Shown piece after piece: positions 17,158-26,537 of a stretch of 64,000 bases of DNA. The translations under genes were made by a program, and so were the position numbers. The DNA is from Candidatus Competibacteraceae bacterium (GTDB lineage: Bacteria; Pseudomonadota; Gammaproteobacteria; Competibacterales; Competibacteraceae): assembly GCA_016712625.1 (NCBI GenBank), contig JADJQQ010000004.1, positions 620,001-684,000 on the forward strand, read 5' to 3'. Under the pieces are notes generated by a model, which was not told the origin of the DNA, searched no databases, and saw nothing but the letters and a program-made list of their open reading frames with translations. Each line of letters opens with the position of its first letter. The stretch's first letter is position 1.

Positions 17158-17226
17158 AGGCTTGCTCCTCGATCCGCGCCATGGAAAACCGGCGCGATCT
17201 GGCCGACCACGCCGGTTTTCAAGTGA

Positions 17227-18444
17227 CTACCGTCGCCCTTTTAGCGCGGCGATCCGCATTCTCAAGGCGTTGAGCTTGATAAAGCCACCGGCATCCTTCT
17301 GATCGTAAGCACCTGCGTCATCCTCGAAGGTGGCGATGTTCATATCAAACAGGCTGTCATCAGATTTGCGGCCCGCGATTATAACATTGCCCTTATACAG
17401 CTTAACTCGCACCGTCCCGTTAACTGGAGCCTGCGAGGCGTCGATCAGGGTTTGCAGCATCTCGCGTTCGGGACTCCACCAGTAACCGTTATAGACCAGC
17501 GCGGCATAACGCGGCATCAAATCGTCCTTGAGGTGGGCGACTTCCCGATCCAGCGTCAGCGATTCCATCGCGCGGTGCGCTTTTAGCATGATGGTGCCGC
17601 CGGGGGTTTCGTAGCAGCCGCGCGATTTCATGCCGACATAGCGGTTTTCCACCAGATCAAGCCGGCCGATGCCATGTTCACCGCCCAACTGATTCAATTT
17701 CGTCAGCACGGCGGCAGGCGTCAGCGCTTCACCGTCAATCGACACGATATCGCCGTTGCGATAGCCCAGTTCGATATAACGCGGCTGATCGGGCGCGTGT
17801 TCCGGCGAAACCGACCAGCGCCACATCGGCTCTTCCGGCTCGTTCCACGGGTCTTCCAGCACGCCGCCTTCGTAGGAAATATGCAGCAGATTGGCGTCCA
17901 TCGAATACGGCGATTTGGCGCCACGCTTCATCTCGACCGGGATGCCGTGCTGCTCGGCGTAGGCCAGCAGCTTCTCGCGCGACAGCAAATCCCATTCCCG
18001 CCATGGCGCGATAATTTTGATATCCGGCTTAAGGGCATAAGCGCCTAACTCGAATCGCACCTGATCGTTACCCTTGCCGGTTGCGCCATGCGACACCGCA
18101 TCCGCCCCGGTCTGTACCGCAATCTCGATCTGTCGCTTGGCGATCAACGGTCGCGCGATGGATGTTCCCAGCAGGTATTCGCCCTCGTAAATGGCGTTGG
18201 CCCGAAACATGGGGAACACGAAATCGCGCACAAATTCTTCGCGCAGATCCTCGATAAAGATATTTTCCGGCTTGATGCCGGCCATCCGCGCCTTCTGCCG
18301 CGCGGGTTCCAGCTCCTCGCCCTGGCCCAGATCGGCGGTAAACGTCACGATCTCGCATTGATACACGTCCTGCAACCACTTCAGGATGACCGAGGTATCC
18401 AGCCCGCCCGAATAGGCCAGCACGACTTTTTTGACATCAGACAT
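17227..18444 (-). CDS. argG: Argininosuccinate synthase
   Basis: Joins citrulline and aspartate with ATP to give argininosuccinate, the penultimate step of arginine synthesis. The ATP-binding PP-loop AYSGGLDTS lies at residues 10-18 of the 405-residue product. Other family blocks are NIFIEDLREEFVRDFVFP and GVSHGATGKGNDQVRFE-like sequence (DAVSHGATGKGNDQ). The ATG at 18444 is chosen because GAGGAA lies 5 nt upstream and the product then starts as in the family. An upstream in-frame extension of 26 residues to 18522 is unconserved in character. It appears monocistronic. Confidence 0.96.
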   Translation of the reverse strand: MSDVKKVVLAYSGGLDTSVILKWLQDVYQCEIVTFTADLGQGEELEPARQKARMAGIKPENIFIEDLREEFVRDFVFPMFRANAIYEGEYLLGTSIARPLIAKRQIEIAVQTGADAVSHGATGKGNDQVRFELGAYALKPDIKIIAPWREWDLLSREKLLAYAEQHGIPVEMKRGAKSPYSMDANLLHISYEGGVLEDPWNEPEEPMWRWSVSPEHAPDQPRYIELGYRNGDIVSIDGEALTPAAVLTKLNQLGGEHGIGRLDLVENRYVGMKSRGCYETPGGTIMLKAHRAMESLTLDREVAHLKDDLMPRYAALVYNGYWWSPEREMLQTLIDASQAPVNGTVRVKLYKGNVIIAGRKSDDSLFDMNIATFEDDAGAYDQKDAGGFIKLNALRMRIAALKGRR

Positions 18445-18708
18445 AACATTCCTCACAAGCGCGAAAAGCGGTTCATTCGTCAAAGACGGCCCGAATGGCC
18501 CTTCCAGCCCAAGCCGCCGCAAATCGTTAGCTTAAGGGTTTGCCCCAAAGCGTCAAGGCGCACGGATGCAATGAGGCCCGACAAATGAACCCTTCCTGCT
18601 GTCTACTGTTCAAGCACTGTCTGTAAAATGAGGGAAATCTAACTGACAGGATTTCGGTTCCCAAATATAACCTTAATTGGTAGGTTCAAATAATAGGAGC
18701 TAGCGCGC

Positions 18709-18945
18709 ATGGCTTTTCTTCCTGAAGTGACCGGTTGTGAGAGCTGCAACGCATCAGTACGGCTCAAGTGGATGAAGGAAGAAATTCATCCAGGTGGTTT
18801 CTTCGGCATCGCCGCCTGCGAGAAATGTGGTTTTGTTCGGCTGACGGTCGCGGCGGAGAACGCCGAAGACTTGGAGCGGTGCCGGGCAATGGTCAGATTT
18901 GCCTTTGGCGCGGATAGCGTCGCGTTATACGCCGAAGAGCGCTAA
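18709..18945 (+). CDS. Small protein with two CxxC motifs
   Basis: A 78-residue protein with CESC at residues 10-13 and CEKC at 37-40, suggesting a zinc-ribbon or other metal-binding fold. AGGAG lies about 9 nt before the ATG. I do not recognise the family. The C-terminal half (AENAEDLERCRAMVRFAFG) is probably helical. It precedes a YgiN-like monooxygenase by about 60 nt on the same strand; a common transcript is possible. Confidence 0.65.
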   Translation: MAFLPEVTGCESCNASVRLKWMKEEIHPGGFFGIAACEKCGFVRLTVAAENAEDLERCRAMVRFAFGADSVALYAEER

Positions 18946-19006
18946 ATCCGCCGTTTAGCCACCAGTATAAACTGGCGTCCGTTTATCGAGCAGGATCAAA
19001 CTAATC

Positions 19007-19306
19007 ATGAGCGATTCCGCCATCCACATCGTCGCCCGCCTTATCGCCAAGCCGGACGCCATTGCCGAATTGCGAGCCGTACTCGAAACGCTGCTCGCGC
19101 CGACCCGCCAGGAAGCCGGTTGCCGTCGTTACTTCCTACTCCAAAATCAGCAAGAGCCAACCGATTTCACTTTTGTCGAAGAATGGGCCGATGAGGCCGC
19201 TATCGACAGCCATATGAAATCGCCCCATTTTCAGGCGGCTTTCGCGCGGGCGGAGAACCTACTGGCCGCAAAGCCAGCTATTCAACGTTATGGGCTGATC
19301 GGGTAA
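19007..19306 (+). CDS. Antibiotic biosynthesis monooxygenase-domain protein (YgiN-like)
   Basis: A 99-residue single ABM domain with a ferredoxin-like fold. Typical segments are IVARLIAKPDAIAELRAVLE, the REAGCRRY-like EAGCRRYFLLQN and EWADEAAIDSHMKSPHF. E. coli YgiN of this family is a quinol monooxygenase; others protect heme or process aromatic polyketides. The substrate here cannot be told. It is followed 37 nt later by pyrC, without obvious functional link. Confidence 0.8.
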   Translation: MSDSAIHIVARLIAKPDAIAELRAVLETLLAPTRQEAGCRRYFLLQNQQEPTDFTFVEEWADEAAIDSHMKSPHFQAAFARAENLLAAKPAIQRYGLIG

Positions 19307-19343
19307 TCTTGGCTGCCCGATTTTTCAAACCCCGTGACAGCGC

Positions 19344-20399
19344 ATGGCCGCACAACCAGAGCATTCCACTGACGTGCTAATCCTCACCCGCCCCGACGAC
19401 TGGCACCTACACGTTCGCGACGGCGCGGCGATGCGGGCAGTCGTCCCCCATAGCGCCCGCCAGTTCGCCCGCGCCATCATTATGCCCAACCTGCGCCCAC
19501 CGGTAACGACCACTGAACAGGCGCTCGATTATCGCGCGCGAATTCTAGAAGCGCTGCCACCAGGGTCGGATTTTCAGCCGTTGATGACGCTGTATTTGAC
19601 CGACAACACCGCGCCCTCCGAAGTCATCCGCGCCAAATCTTCCGGTCAAATCGTGGCCTGCAAACTCTACCCCGCTGGCGCGACCACCAATTCCGATTCT
19701 GGCGTGACCGATATCCGCAACATCTACCCCGTGCTGGAAGCGATGCAGGCGCAAGGCTTGTTGCTGCTGGTTCACGGCGAAGTCACCGACCCGGCGGTGG
19801 ACATTTTCGACCGCGAGGCGGTGTTTATCGAACGGGTGTTAATCCCCATCGTCCGGGATTTTCCCGCCCTGAAGATCGTGCTGGAGCACATGACGACCCA
19901 AGACGCCGCCGATTACGTGCGGGACGCACCAGCCACGGTCGCCGCCACCATCACCGCCCATCACTTGCTTTACAATCGCAACGCCATTTTCCAAGGCGGC
20001 ATCCGGCCCCATTACTACTGCCTGCCGATCCTCAAACGCGAGCGCCACCGCCAAGCGCTGATTCAAGCGGCGACCAGCGGCAATCCCAAATACTTCCTCG
20101 GCACCGACAGCGCCCCCCATCCCCGCCAAGGGAAGGAAGCGGCTTGCGGCTGCGCGGGCTGTTATACCGCCCACACCGCGCTGGAGTTATACGCCGAAGC
20201 ATTCGATACGGCCGGAGCGTTGCATCGGTTGGAAGCTTTTGCTAGCTTCCACGGCCCCAATTTTTATGGCCTGCCACGCAATACCGGCGTCCTCACTTTG
20301 CACCGACAGTCGCATGCGGTTCCCGAACTGTTTGCCTTTGGCGAAGAAGACTTGATTCCGTTGCGAGCGGGCGAAACGCTGGGCTGGCGCGTCAGTTGA
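19344..20399 (+). CDS. pyrC: Dihydroorotase
   Basis: Cyclises carbamoyl-aspartate to dihydroorotate in pyrimidine synthesis. The class II (PyrC) type is shown by length (351 aa) and the zinc-binding HLH at residues 21-23 in DDWHLHVRDG. The carbamylated lysine is in ACKLYPAGATTNSDSGV, with later metal-site histidines in LLVHGEV and LEHMTT. The catalytic region GTDSAPHPRQGKE is intact. The N-terminus is slightly longer than in E. coli. The ribosome binding site is weak. Confidence 0.96.
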   Translation: MAAQPEHSTDVLILTRPDDWHLHVRDGAAMRAVVPHSARQFARAIIMPNLRPPVTTTEQALDYRARILEALPPGSDFQPLMTLYLTDNTAPSEVIRAKSSGQIVACKLYPAGATTNSDSGVTDIRNIYPVLEAMQAQGLLLLVHGEVTDPAVDIFDREAVFIERVLIPIVRDFPALKIVLEHMTTQDAADYVRDAPATVAATITAHHLLYNRNAIFQGGIRPHYYCLPILKRERHRQALIQAATSGNPKYFLGTDSAPHPRQGKEAACGCAGCYTAHTALELYAEAFDTAGALHRLEAFASFHGPNFYGLPRNTGVLTLHRQSHAVPELFAFGEEDLIPLRAGETLGWRVS

Positions 20400-20422
20400 A
20401 TCAGCAGTGTGAACTCATCACC

Positions 20423-21355
20423 TCAGCCTAACTCCAGCACATCGCCGTTGCCGAGGAACAGATCGGTCTGGGAGCCGTTGCGGGCGGTGCCGCGTTGTAC
20501 CGGCAACCCCATCGCCAGCATCTTTTCGACGGCCGTGCGCCCGGTGCAGTGGTTGCACGCCAGTTTGTCGATACCGTAACCGCTCAGGCTAGTGATGATC
20601 CGGTCTCGCGCTTCGTCCCAATCATCCAGCGGCGCGATGTGCAGTCCACCGTACAGCGCATGAATCCGCTCACCGCCAACAAAGGTTTGCCGAGCATAGT
20701 CCAGCAGGTTGAGCACGCCGCCGTGGCCGCAGCCGGTCACCATCGCCATGCCATGATCCTGGAGATGGGCGTACAGCACGTTTTCACCGCCCACCTTGAG
20801 CAGCGTGCTCATGGGAAAACTCACCAGGGCTAACCCCTGAAACAACACCAGCGGCTGATCGGCGGGAACCGTAACCACTGCTCCAGTATGCCCCTGCTGG
20901 CGGATGAGCTCGAATCCAGCCGCGTGAAACCCTTCGGGAACGTAAATGGTGATTCCGGGACAGTGCTTGAGGGTCGAGCCAATTCCCCAGAAATGATCGA
21001 AATGCTCGTGGCTGATAATCAGCGTTTCGATCTCGCCGTCTCGTAGCATCCGGTCGATGCCTTCCTCGGCAAAACGCCGATCCATCCAGGCCGGATTCCA
21101 GCCGGTATCGAACAACAAGCGGCACAGGGTTCCATCGCTTTGCTCCGCTTCCAGCAATGCGGAAAAGCCAGCGGCGTTATCCGCGTGCAGCTCACCGAAC
21201 GGCGGCCAAGGGATCGCATACTGATCGATCTCAGCCCCGCCCGCCTCGCGGATGTCGCCAAAGACGGTAGACGTATCGAACCAACCCGTTTCGGAGATAC
21301 AGCAAATTTTTAACCGTTTCAAAAGGCCGATATCGAGTTTGTGCGCAATTGCCAT
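20423..21355 (-). CDS. MBL-fold metallo-hydrolase
   Basis: A 310-residue metallo-beta-lactamase-fold protein with the HEHFDHFWG metal motif and a C-terminal half (VTGCGHGGVLNLLDYARQTF) like the COG1237 group. That group includes the archaeal dihydropterin-related ribofuranosylaminobenzene phosphate synthase homologues, but bacterial members are largely uncharacterised. The final part LACNHCTGRTAV has two Cys and a His. GGAG lies upstream of the ATG at 21355. It is monocistronic and divergent from ynjB. The substrate is unknown. Confidence 0.82.
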   Translation of the reverse strand: MAIAHKLDIGLLKRLKICCISETGWFDTSTVFGDIREAGGAEIDQYAIPWPPFGELHADNAAGFSALLEAEQSDGTLCRLLFDTGWNPAWMDRRFAEEGIDRMLRDGEIETLIISHEHFDHFWGIGSTLKHCPGITIYVPEGFHAAGFELIRQQGHTGAVVTVPADQPLVLFQGLALVSFPMSTLLKVGGENVLYAHLQDHGMAMVTGCGHGGVLNLLDYARQTFVGGERIHALYGGLHIAPLDDWDEARDRIITSLSGYGIDKLACNHCTGRTAVEKMLAMGLPVQRGTARNGSQTDLFLGNGDVLELG

Positions 21356-21590
21356 GATAATGATCTCCTTGGGTGGTTATATAATTGGACTTACACAGAT
21401 GCGCTAGGAATAGAGCGATCTGTAAGGCGTTACAATGAGAGGTTGTCACCTCCAGCAACAGCGGTAGCGAAGTAGCGCTCATGGCGCTATCAAATCTGCC
21501 GCTCGCTGCCTTACCTTCAACGGTTATAGCCCAATGGCGGGCGCTGCGCCGAGCCATTTTCAACAACACGCTCTTGTTTTGAGGAAGAAT

Positions 21591-22817
21591 ATGATCACAA
21601 GAATGGGCAAACTGTGGAGCGGATCGCGCTGGGGCTTAGCCTTGTTACTGGCGATACTGGCCAGCGGTGGAATTGCCGCCGCCGAACCGAGCTGGGAAGA
21701 CATCGAAAAAACGGCGCGCGGCCAAACCGTGTACTGGAACGGCTGGGGTGGCGATGAAAAGACCAATGCTTATATCGCCTGGGTCGGCGAACAGGTGAAA
21801 AGCCGTTACGGCATTACCCTTCAGCATGTAAAGGTCGGCGATATCGCTGAAACAGTCTCGCGGATACTGGCCGAAAAATATGCGGGTCGCCATGAAAAAG
21901 GCACTGTGGACCTGCTCTGGATCAACGGCGAAAACTTCCATACGATGAAGGAAAATGGCTTGCTATTCGGGCCGTTCTCCGAAAAGCTGCCCAACTATCC
22001 CTTGGTCGATACCATCACTATCCCCAGCACCACCCTGGATTTCACAGAGCCGGTCGAAGGCATGGAAGTTCCCTGGGGCAAATCCCAGCTGGTTTTCATC
22101 TACGACACCGCACAACTGCAAAATCCGCCAAAGTCCATGACCGAACTGATGGCCTACGTCAAGGCGCATCCTGGCCGCTTCACTTACCCGGAACCGCCCG
22201 ATGCTCTTGGCTCGACCTTTCTCAAGCAGGTCTTGATCGAGTTGACCGACCAGCGCGAAGCCTTGCAAACACCCGTTGCCGAAACCACCTTCGGCGCGGT
22301 GACCGCCTCGCTGTGGGGTTGGTTGGACGAAATTCGCCCACATCTCTGGCGGCAAGGCCAAACATTTCCGCAAAGCACGCCCGCGCTGCGCCAACTGTTG
22401 GCGGACGGTGAAATCGACATCGCTTTCAGCCTCAACCCCAGTGATGCTTCGGCGGAAATCGAAAAAGGGAATTTGCGCAATACGGTGCGCACTTACACGC
22501 TGTCCGGCGGCACTATCGCCAATACGCATTTCGTCGCCATCCCCTTTAATTCCAGCGCCAAGGCGGCGGCGCAGGTCGTCGCCAATTTCCTGCTGTCTCC
22601 CGAAGCCCAGGCCCGCAAATTGGACCCCACCATTTGGGGCGATCCGACGGTGTTGGGTATTGAAAAATTGTCCCTCGCGGACCGCGAACGGTTTATCAAG
22701 CTGAAACGCGGCGTCGCCACGCTTAGCCCAGGTGAAATGGGCGCGCCGCTACCCGAACCGCATCCGAGTTGGGTGGAACGACTGGAAGCCGCTTGGCGGG
22801 CGCGTTACAGCCGCTAA
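21591..22817 (+). CDS. ynjB: ABC transporter substrate-binding protein YnjB
   Basis: Periplasmic binding protein of the YnjBCD importer. A signal peptide ends near residue 32 (GGIAAAEPSWED). The mature chain shares with E. coli YnjB the blocks GQTVYWNGWGGDE, VDLLWINGENFHTMKE, FLLSPEAQARKLDP and the terminal HPSWVERLEAAW. The ATG at 21591 follows GAGGAAGAAT directly, so it is preferred to an upstream in-frame Met. The ligand is not established; thiamine has been suggested for the group. The permease gene follows after 1 nt. Confidence 0.9.
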   Translation: MITRMGKLWSGSRWGLALLLAILASGGIAAAEPSWEDIEKTARGQTVYWNGWGGDEKTNAYIAWVGEQVKSRYGITLQHVKVGDIAETVSRILAEKYAGRHEKGTVDLLWINGENFHTMKENGLLFGPFSEKLPNYPLVDTITIPSTTLDFTEPVEGMEVPWGKSQLVFIYDTAQLQNPPKSMTELMAYVKAHPGRFTYPEPPDALGSTFLKQVLIELTDQREALQTPVAETTFGAVTASLWGWLDEIRPHLWRQGQTFPQSTPALRQLLADGEIDIAFSLNPSDASAEIEKGNLRNTVRTYTLSGGTIANTHFVAIPFNSSAKAAAQVVANFLLSPEAQARKLDPTIWGDPTVLGIEKLSLADRERFIKLKRGVATLSPGEMGAPLPEPHPSWVERLEAAWRARYSR

Positions 22818-22818
22818 C

Positions 22819-24611
22819 GTGCGCCGCGAAACGGGGCGGCGCGCGGGTTGGCGCGCGATAGCCGTCGCCCGCGCGCCAACGCTGACGCTGTTCATATTGC
22901 TGGCTCCCATCGCCGCTGGTCTGATCGGAACGCTGTTGCCAGCGTTCGGCTGGTTGCCGGTGGTGGGCGCGACTGATTTTTCACTGGAGCCTTGGCGTAA
23001 GTTGTTGGCGGACCCCGGATTAGCACAATCGCTAACGCTGACGGTCTGGACGGGCTTCGCCACAACCGCTCTATCACTGCTCTTGACGCTAGGGCTACTG
23101 GCGACTTGTTATCAAACTCCCTGGCTGCGCCGGATTCAGCAAACGCTGGCGCCACTGCTCGCCGTTCCTCCCGCCGTGTTGGCGTTTGGTTTGGCATTCC
23201 TAATCGCGCCCAGTGGCTGGCTGGCGCGCTGGTTTTCCCCTTGGGCAACCGGCTGGGACCGACCGCCGAATTTAGCGGGTTTTGGACCCCAAGACCCGTG
23301 GGGCCTGAGTCTTATCTTCGCGCTGATGCTCAAAGAGACCCTTACCTGTTATTCATGGGTCTGATGGGGCTTGCGCAGTTGCCTGTTGCCTCATGGTCAG
23401 CCATGAGTCGGTCGCTCGGCTATGGCTCTACGGCCACCTTCTTAAAAGTCATCCTGCCATCGCTCTATCCATTGCTGCGCTTGCCTATCTTCGCCGCGCT
23501 GGCTTTCGCACTGACCACGGTCGATGTGGCGCTGATCATCGGCCCCAGTACGCCGCCGACCTTAGCGGTGCAAACCCTCCGCTGGTTCAACCACCCTGAA
23601 TTGACATGGCGGCTACCCGCTTCAGCGGCAGCGATACTATTGATCTTGCTCACGTTGCTATCTCTAGCAAGTTGGGAAGCCAGTGTGCGGCTGCTGGGAC
23701 GATTAACTCGGCCTTGGCTTACTGACGGCGGACGCGGGTCAAGCAGTAGCCTCCCTAGACAGCTCGCGCTGGGTAGCGGAGCCTTGGCCTTGAGCTTTGC
23801 GGGCTTGAGCATCTTGGCGATGTTGCCATGGTCATTTACTCACCGCTGGCTCTTTCCATTGGCTTGGCCAGACCAGTGGACGTTGGAAAATTGGACTGGC
23901 CAAGCCACCAACTTATGGGCCATGACTAGCGCCACCTTGAGCATTGGCGTGGCCGCGACAGGGTTAGCCGTGGTGCTGTCGGTCGCCTGCCTGGAGTATG
24001 AAGCGCACCGGCGGCGGGCCTTTTCCGGGCGCGGCTTGTGGCTGCTGTATCTTCCCTTATTAATGCCGCAAGTCGGATTTCTGTTCGGGATTCAGGTGCT
24101 CTTGGCCTGGAGTGGCCTGGACGGCGGCTGGCCGGCGTTGGTCTGGACGCATCTCTTATTCGTTCTGCCTTATGTGTTTCTATCGCTCGCCGATCCCTGG
24201 CGCACCTTCGATTCGCGTTACGAGCAGACCGCGCTGGCGCTGGGAGCTAGCCGCGCCCGCGCCTTCTGGCGGGTCAAATTGCCCATGCTGCGCGGGCCAG
24301 TGGCGGTGGCGGCGGCCGTGGGTTTTTCGGTGAGTGTCGCCCAATACCTGCCAACGCTGTTCGCTGGCGCGGGTCGCCACGCCACCATCACCACGGAAGC
24401 GGTGACGCTGGCGAGCGGAGCCAACCGGCGGCTCATTGGCGTGTTCGCGGTCATGCAAGCGGCGTTGCCACTGTTAGGTTTCGCGGCGGCGCTGTGGGTG
24501 ATGCGGGGGTTGGAGCCCGTATCCGCCGGCGCTCGCTTGGCCGACAGAGTCAAACTGGTTATCTTATGGTTACGGAGTAGGAAAAGCAGGATTCTAGGGC
24601 GAACAAAATGA
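22819..24611 (+). pseudogene. ynjC: ABC transporter permease YnjC, single frameshift
   Basis: Inner-membrane permease with two fused six-helix halves, as in E. coli YnjC. The first frame starts at GTG 22819, 1 nt after ynjB, and runs to LMLKETLTCYSWV-stop at 23364. The second frame takes over at YLLFMGLMGLAQLP and ends at 24611. The natural join is KETPYLLFMGL: one C too few in the ACCC run near 23337-23342 explains the shift. Permease signatures of the EAA loop type (ALALGASRARAFWRVKLPML) are intact in the second half. Since the rest is well preserved, either the lesion is very recent or the base was missed in sequencing. Confidence 0.85.
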
Positions 24612-24775
24612 GCTTGGCGCCTACTCGCCCTATCAAGGTTTTCATCAGCCACAGTCCTACCACGCATAAGGAGCGGGTTTTAAAGCTTTCGGATCTTTTA
24701 CATGACGATGGTATCAATTGCACGATTCTACGATTGGATACGCGGGGAAATCGTCTGATCATGAAGACACGCTGA
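24608..24775 (+). CDS. TIR/SEFIR-like N-terminal fragment, 55 residues
   Basis: A short reading frame starts with ATGA overlapping the ynjC stop. Residues 9-40 read IKVFISHSPTTHKERVLKLS ... DGIN, which resembles the first beta strand, box 1 and first helix of SEFIR/TIR domains (typically KVFISYSHDSPEHKERVLALS). After residue 42 the resemblance ends and a stop follows, so it is a truncated domain lacking any catalytic or signalling part. It separates ynjC and ynjD, which are normally adjacent. It may be a remnant of an inserted gene; expression as a mini-protein is possible through coupling to ynjC. Confidence 0.5.
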   Translation: MSLAPTRPIKVFISHSPTTHKERVLKLSDLLHDDGINCTILRLDTRGNRLIMKTR

Positions 24776-24792
24776 GCAGCAACGTGAAGCCG

Positions 24793-25542
24793 ATGAAATC
24801 CGCGACAGAGCAAGCGCTCGTCCTAACCGATATCCACATCCGCCTACATAATCGGCCTTTGTTCACGCCGTTGAATTTGACCATTCATCCCGGCGAGGTG
24901 GTCACGTTAATGGGGCCGAGCGGCTGCGGCAAATCGACGCTGCTCAATTATATTTGCGGCACGCTGCCGTCCGCCTTTCAGGCGGAAGGTTCAGCGCGGC
25001 TCGGCGGGCGGGAGCTGATGGATTTACCAGTAGAGCGGCGGCGCGTTGGCATCTTATTTCAAGACGCCCTGCTGTTTCCGCACCTGACCGTGGCGGAAAA
25101 TCTGGCGTTTGGTCTGCAAAGCGGCCATTCCCGCCAGACCCGCCGCTTTCGGGTCGAAACTGCTTTACTGGATGCGGGGCTGGAAGGATTGGGGGGGCGT
25201 GACCCGGCCACGCTGTCCGCCGGTGAGCGGGTTCGCGCCGCGCTGATGCGCACACTGCTGGCGGAACCGGCCGCGCTGCTGCTGGATGAGCCGTTTTCCA
25301 AGCTGGACACCGAGTTGCGGGCGCGGATGCGGACGTTTGTGTTCGAGCACGCCCGCCAACGGCGCTTGCCTACGTTGCTGGTGACGCATGATCCAGCCGA
25401 CGCCACCGATGCCGGTGGACCTATTATCGAGCTGGATCAAAGGCCCACGGTCAATGCCGCGAACCCGGCGGCAACACTGGCAAATCCCGAAAATCCGGAA
25501 AACGATCCGCGTTCTGTTCCGAACGTCCCGCGCCGCCCATGA
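24793..25542 (+). CDS. ynjD: ABC transporter ATP-binding protein YnjD
   Basis: ATPase of the YnjBCD importer. Walker A is GPSGCGKST, the Q-loop lies in GILFQDALLFPHLT, Walker B is LLLDEP and the switch His is in VTHDP. The signature motif is LSAGE instead of the usual LSGGQ, a substitution worth noting though tolerated in some ABC ATPases. The ATG at 24793 gives a product of 249 residues starting like the family; an upstream in-frame ATG at 24718 would overlap the SEFIR-like fragment. The last 30 codons overlap mraZ on the other strand by 92 bp, so the low-complexity tail (rich in Asn/Pro) may be a stop-codon loss. Confidence 0.9.
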   Translation: MKSATEQALVLTDIHIRLHNRPLFTPLNLTIHPGEVVTLMGPSGCGKSTLLNYICGTLPSAFQAEGSARLGGRELMDLPVERRRVGILFQDALLFPHLTVAENLAFGLQSGHSRQTRRFRVETALLDAGLEGLGGRDPATLSAGERVRAALMRTLLAEPAALLLDEPFSKLDTELRARMRTFVFEHARQRRLPTLLVTHDPADATDAGGPIIELDQRPTVNAANPAATLANPENPENDPRSVPNVPRRP

Positions 25543-25972
25543 TCTCCTCCGCCAGCTGGGCGAAATTGGCCGGCTCGTCGGACAGCATATTGTCGTACAG
25601 GGTTGGGTCCCAGCATTCGATGCGCTGCGCGTAAGCCAGCAAGATCATGGCCTCGCCAATCCCGGCATAATCCAACAGCCGGCGCGGCAGTAATAACCGC
25701 CCGCTGCCGTCCAGTTCCAATTCCGTCGCGCCTCGATGGAAATAGCGGATAAAATCGCGGTTCTTCTTAACATAGGGGTTCAAGCGGTTGATTTCCGCTG
25801 TCACCCGCTGCCACTCTGTAAAGGGATACAGCACCAGATGCTGCTCAAAACCACGGTTGATGACAAACCGGCCCTCGGCTTCAACCGGAAGCTGTTTTCT
25901 CAGCACAGCCGGCAGCGCGATTCGCATCTTTGAATCGAGCCTGCATTCAAATTCGCCGAGAAAGTTCGCCAT
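25451..25972 (-). CDS. mraZ: MraZ transcriptional regulator, Bacteroidetes-like and outside a dcw cluster
   Basis: MraZ is an AbrB-fold DNA-binding protein that normally heads and represses the division/cell-wall (dcw) operon. Both DxxxR motifs are present: LDSKMRIALP near residue 13 (the usual Gly is Met) and DGSGRLLLP near 87. Segments such as INRGFEQHLVLYP, RYFHRGATELELD and YDNMLSDEPANFAQLAEEIMGG resemble, by recollection, Bacteroidetes MraZ more than gammaproteobacterial ones. The 173 residues include a roughly 25-residue tail overlapping ynjD antisense. No rsmH or ftsL is adjacent, so this copy is isolated. The resident dcw mraZ, if any, lies elsewhere. Confidence 0.82.
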   Translation of the reverse strand: MANFLGEFECRLDSKMRIALPAVLRKQLPVEAEGRFVINRGFEQHLVLYPFTEWQRVTAEINRLNPYVKKNRDFIRYFHRGATELELDGSGRLLLPRRLLDYAGIGEAMILLAYAQRIECWDPTLYDNMLSDEPANFAQLAEEIMGGAGRSEQNADRFPDFRDLPVLPPGSRH

Positions 25973-26099
25973 GCGGCTAGCTTAGCACGTTGCAAGCTTG
26001 AGCAACCCGCAATCGGGCGGCCTCTCGAATTCAAAAACCGCCAATCGCTCAGGCAGGCGTCGCCATCACTTAGGAGAGCGCGCCAGAAAGAGGGTTGCG

Positions 26100-26375
26100 T
26101 CAAGACCAAAGCGGCGGTAAATATTTCTTCCCGAAAATTTTGGTATCGATTTCTTGCCGCGTTTCTTCAGGAATCTGTTTGTCCAATAAAACCCATCGGC
26201 ACTGCATACATTCAATGCCGACCTTTTTCGTAACGGAAAAAAGGGGTATTCCATACAAGTGAAAATAGCGGAGAACACCAAAATTGCGCTGGGATAGATT
26301 GCCACAACTCGGACATGGCAGACTTTCACCCACGTCGCCTTTAATCAGTTTGCCTTGTGTACCATAGATGTTCAT
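26100..26375 (-). CDS. Zinc-ribbon domain protein
   Basis: A 91-residue protein (from the ATG at 26375, preceded by GGGGAA) with CPSCG near residue 20 and CMQC near residue 57, arranged as a zinc-ribbon-type metal site with an aromatic-rich middle (FGVLRYFHLYGIPLF). The spacing and FGVLRYFHLYGIPLFP-like core resemble the small zinc-ribbon family common in bacteria. An in-frame upstream extension to 26429 lacks a ribosome binding site. Function unknown. It is monocistronic in a locally AT-richer region. Confidence 0.7.
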   Translation of the reverse strand: MNIYGTQGKLIKGDVGESLPCPSCGNLSQRNFGVLRYFHLYGIPLFSVTKKVGIECMQCRWVLLDKQIPEETRQEIDTKIFGKKYLPPLWS

Positions 26376-26537
26376 AACTGCTTCCCCAAGCTGACAATCA
26401 AAGATCTGAAATCGCAAGCAGATCATCATTCATGTGACTTTATATTTGCATTAATCATGCCATATTATCCTAAATAAAGCGATCAGTTACCATTCTTTTG
26501 GATAACTTATTGTAATCGTAGTTGTTATTCTCCAACG

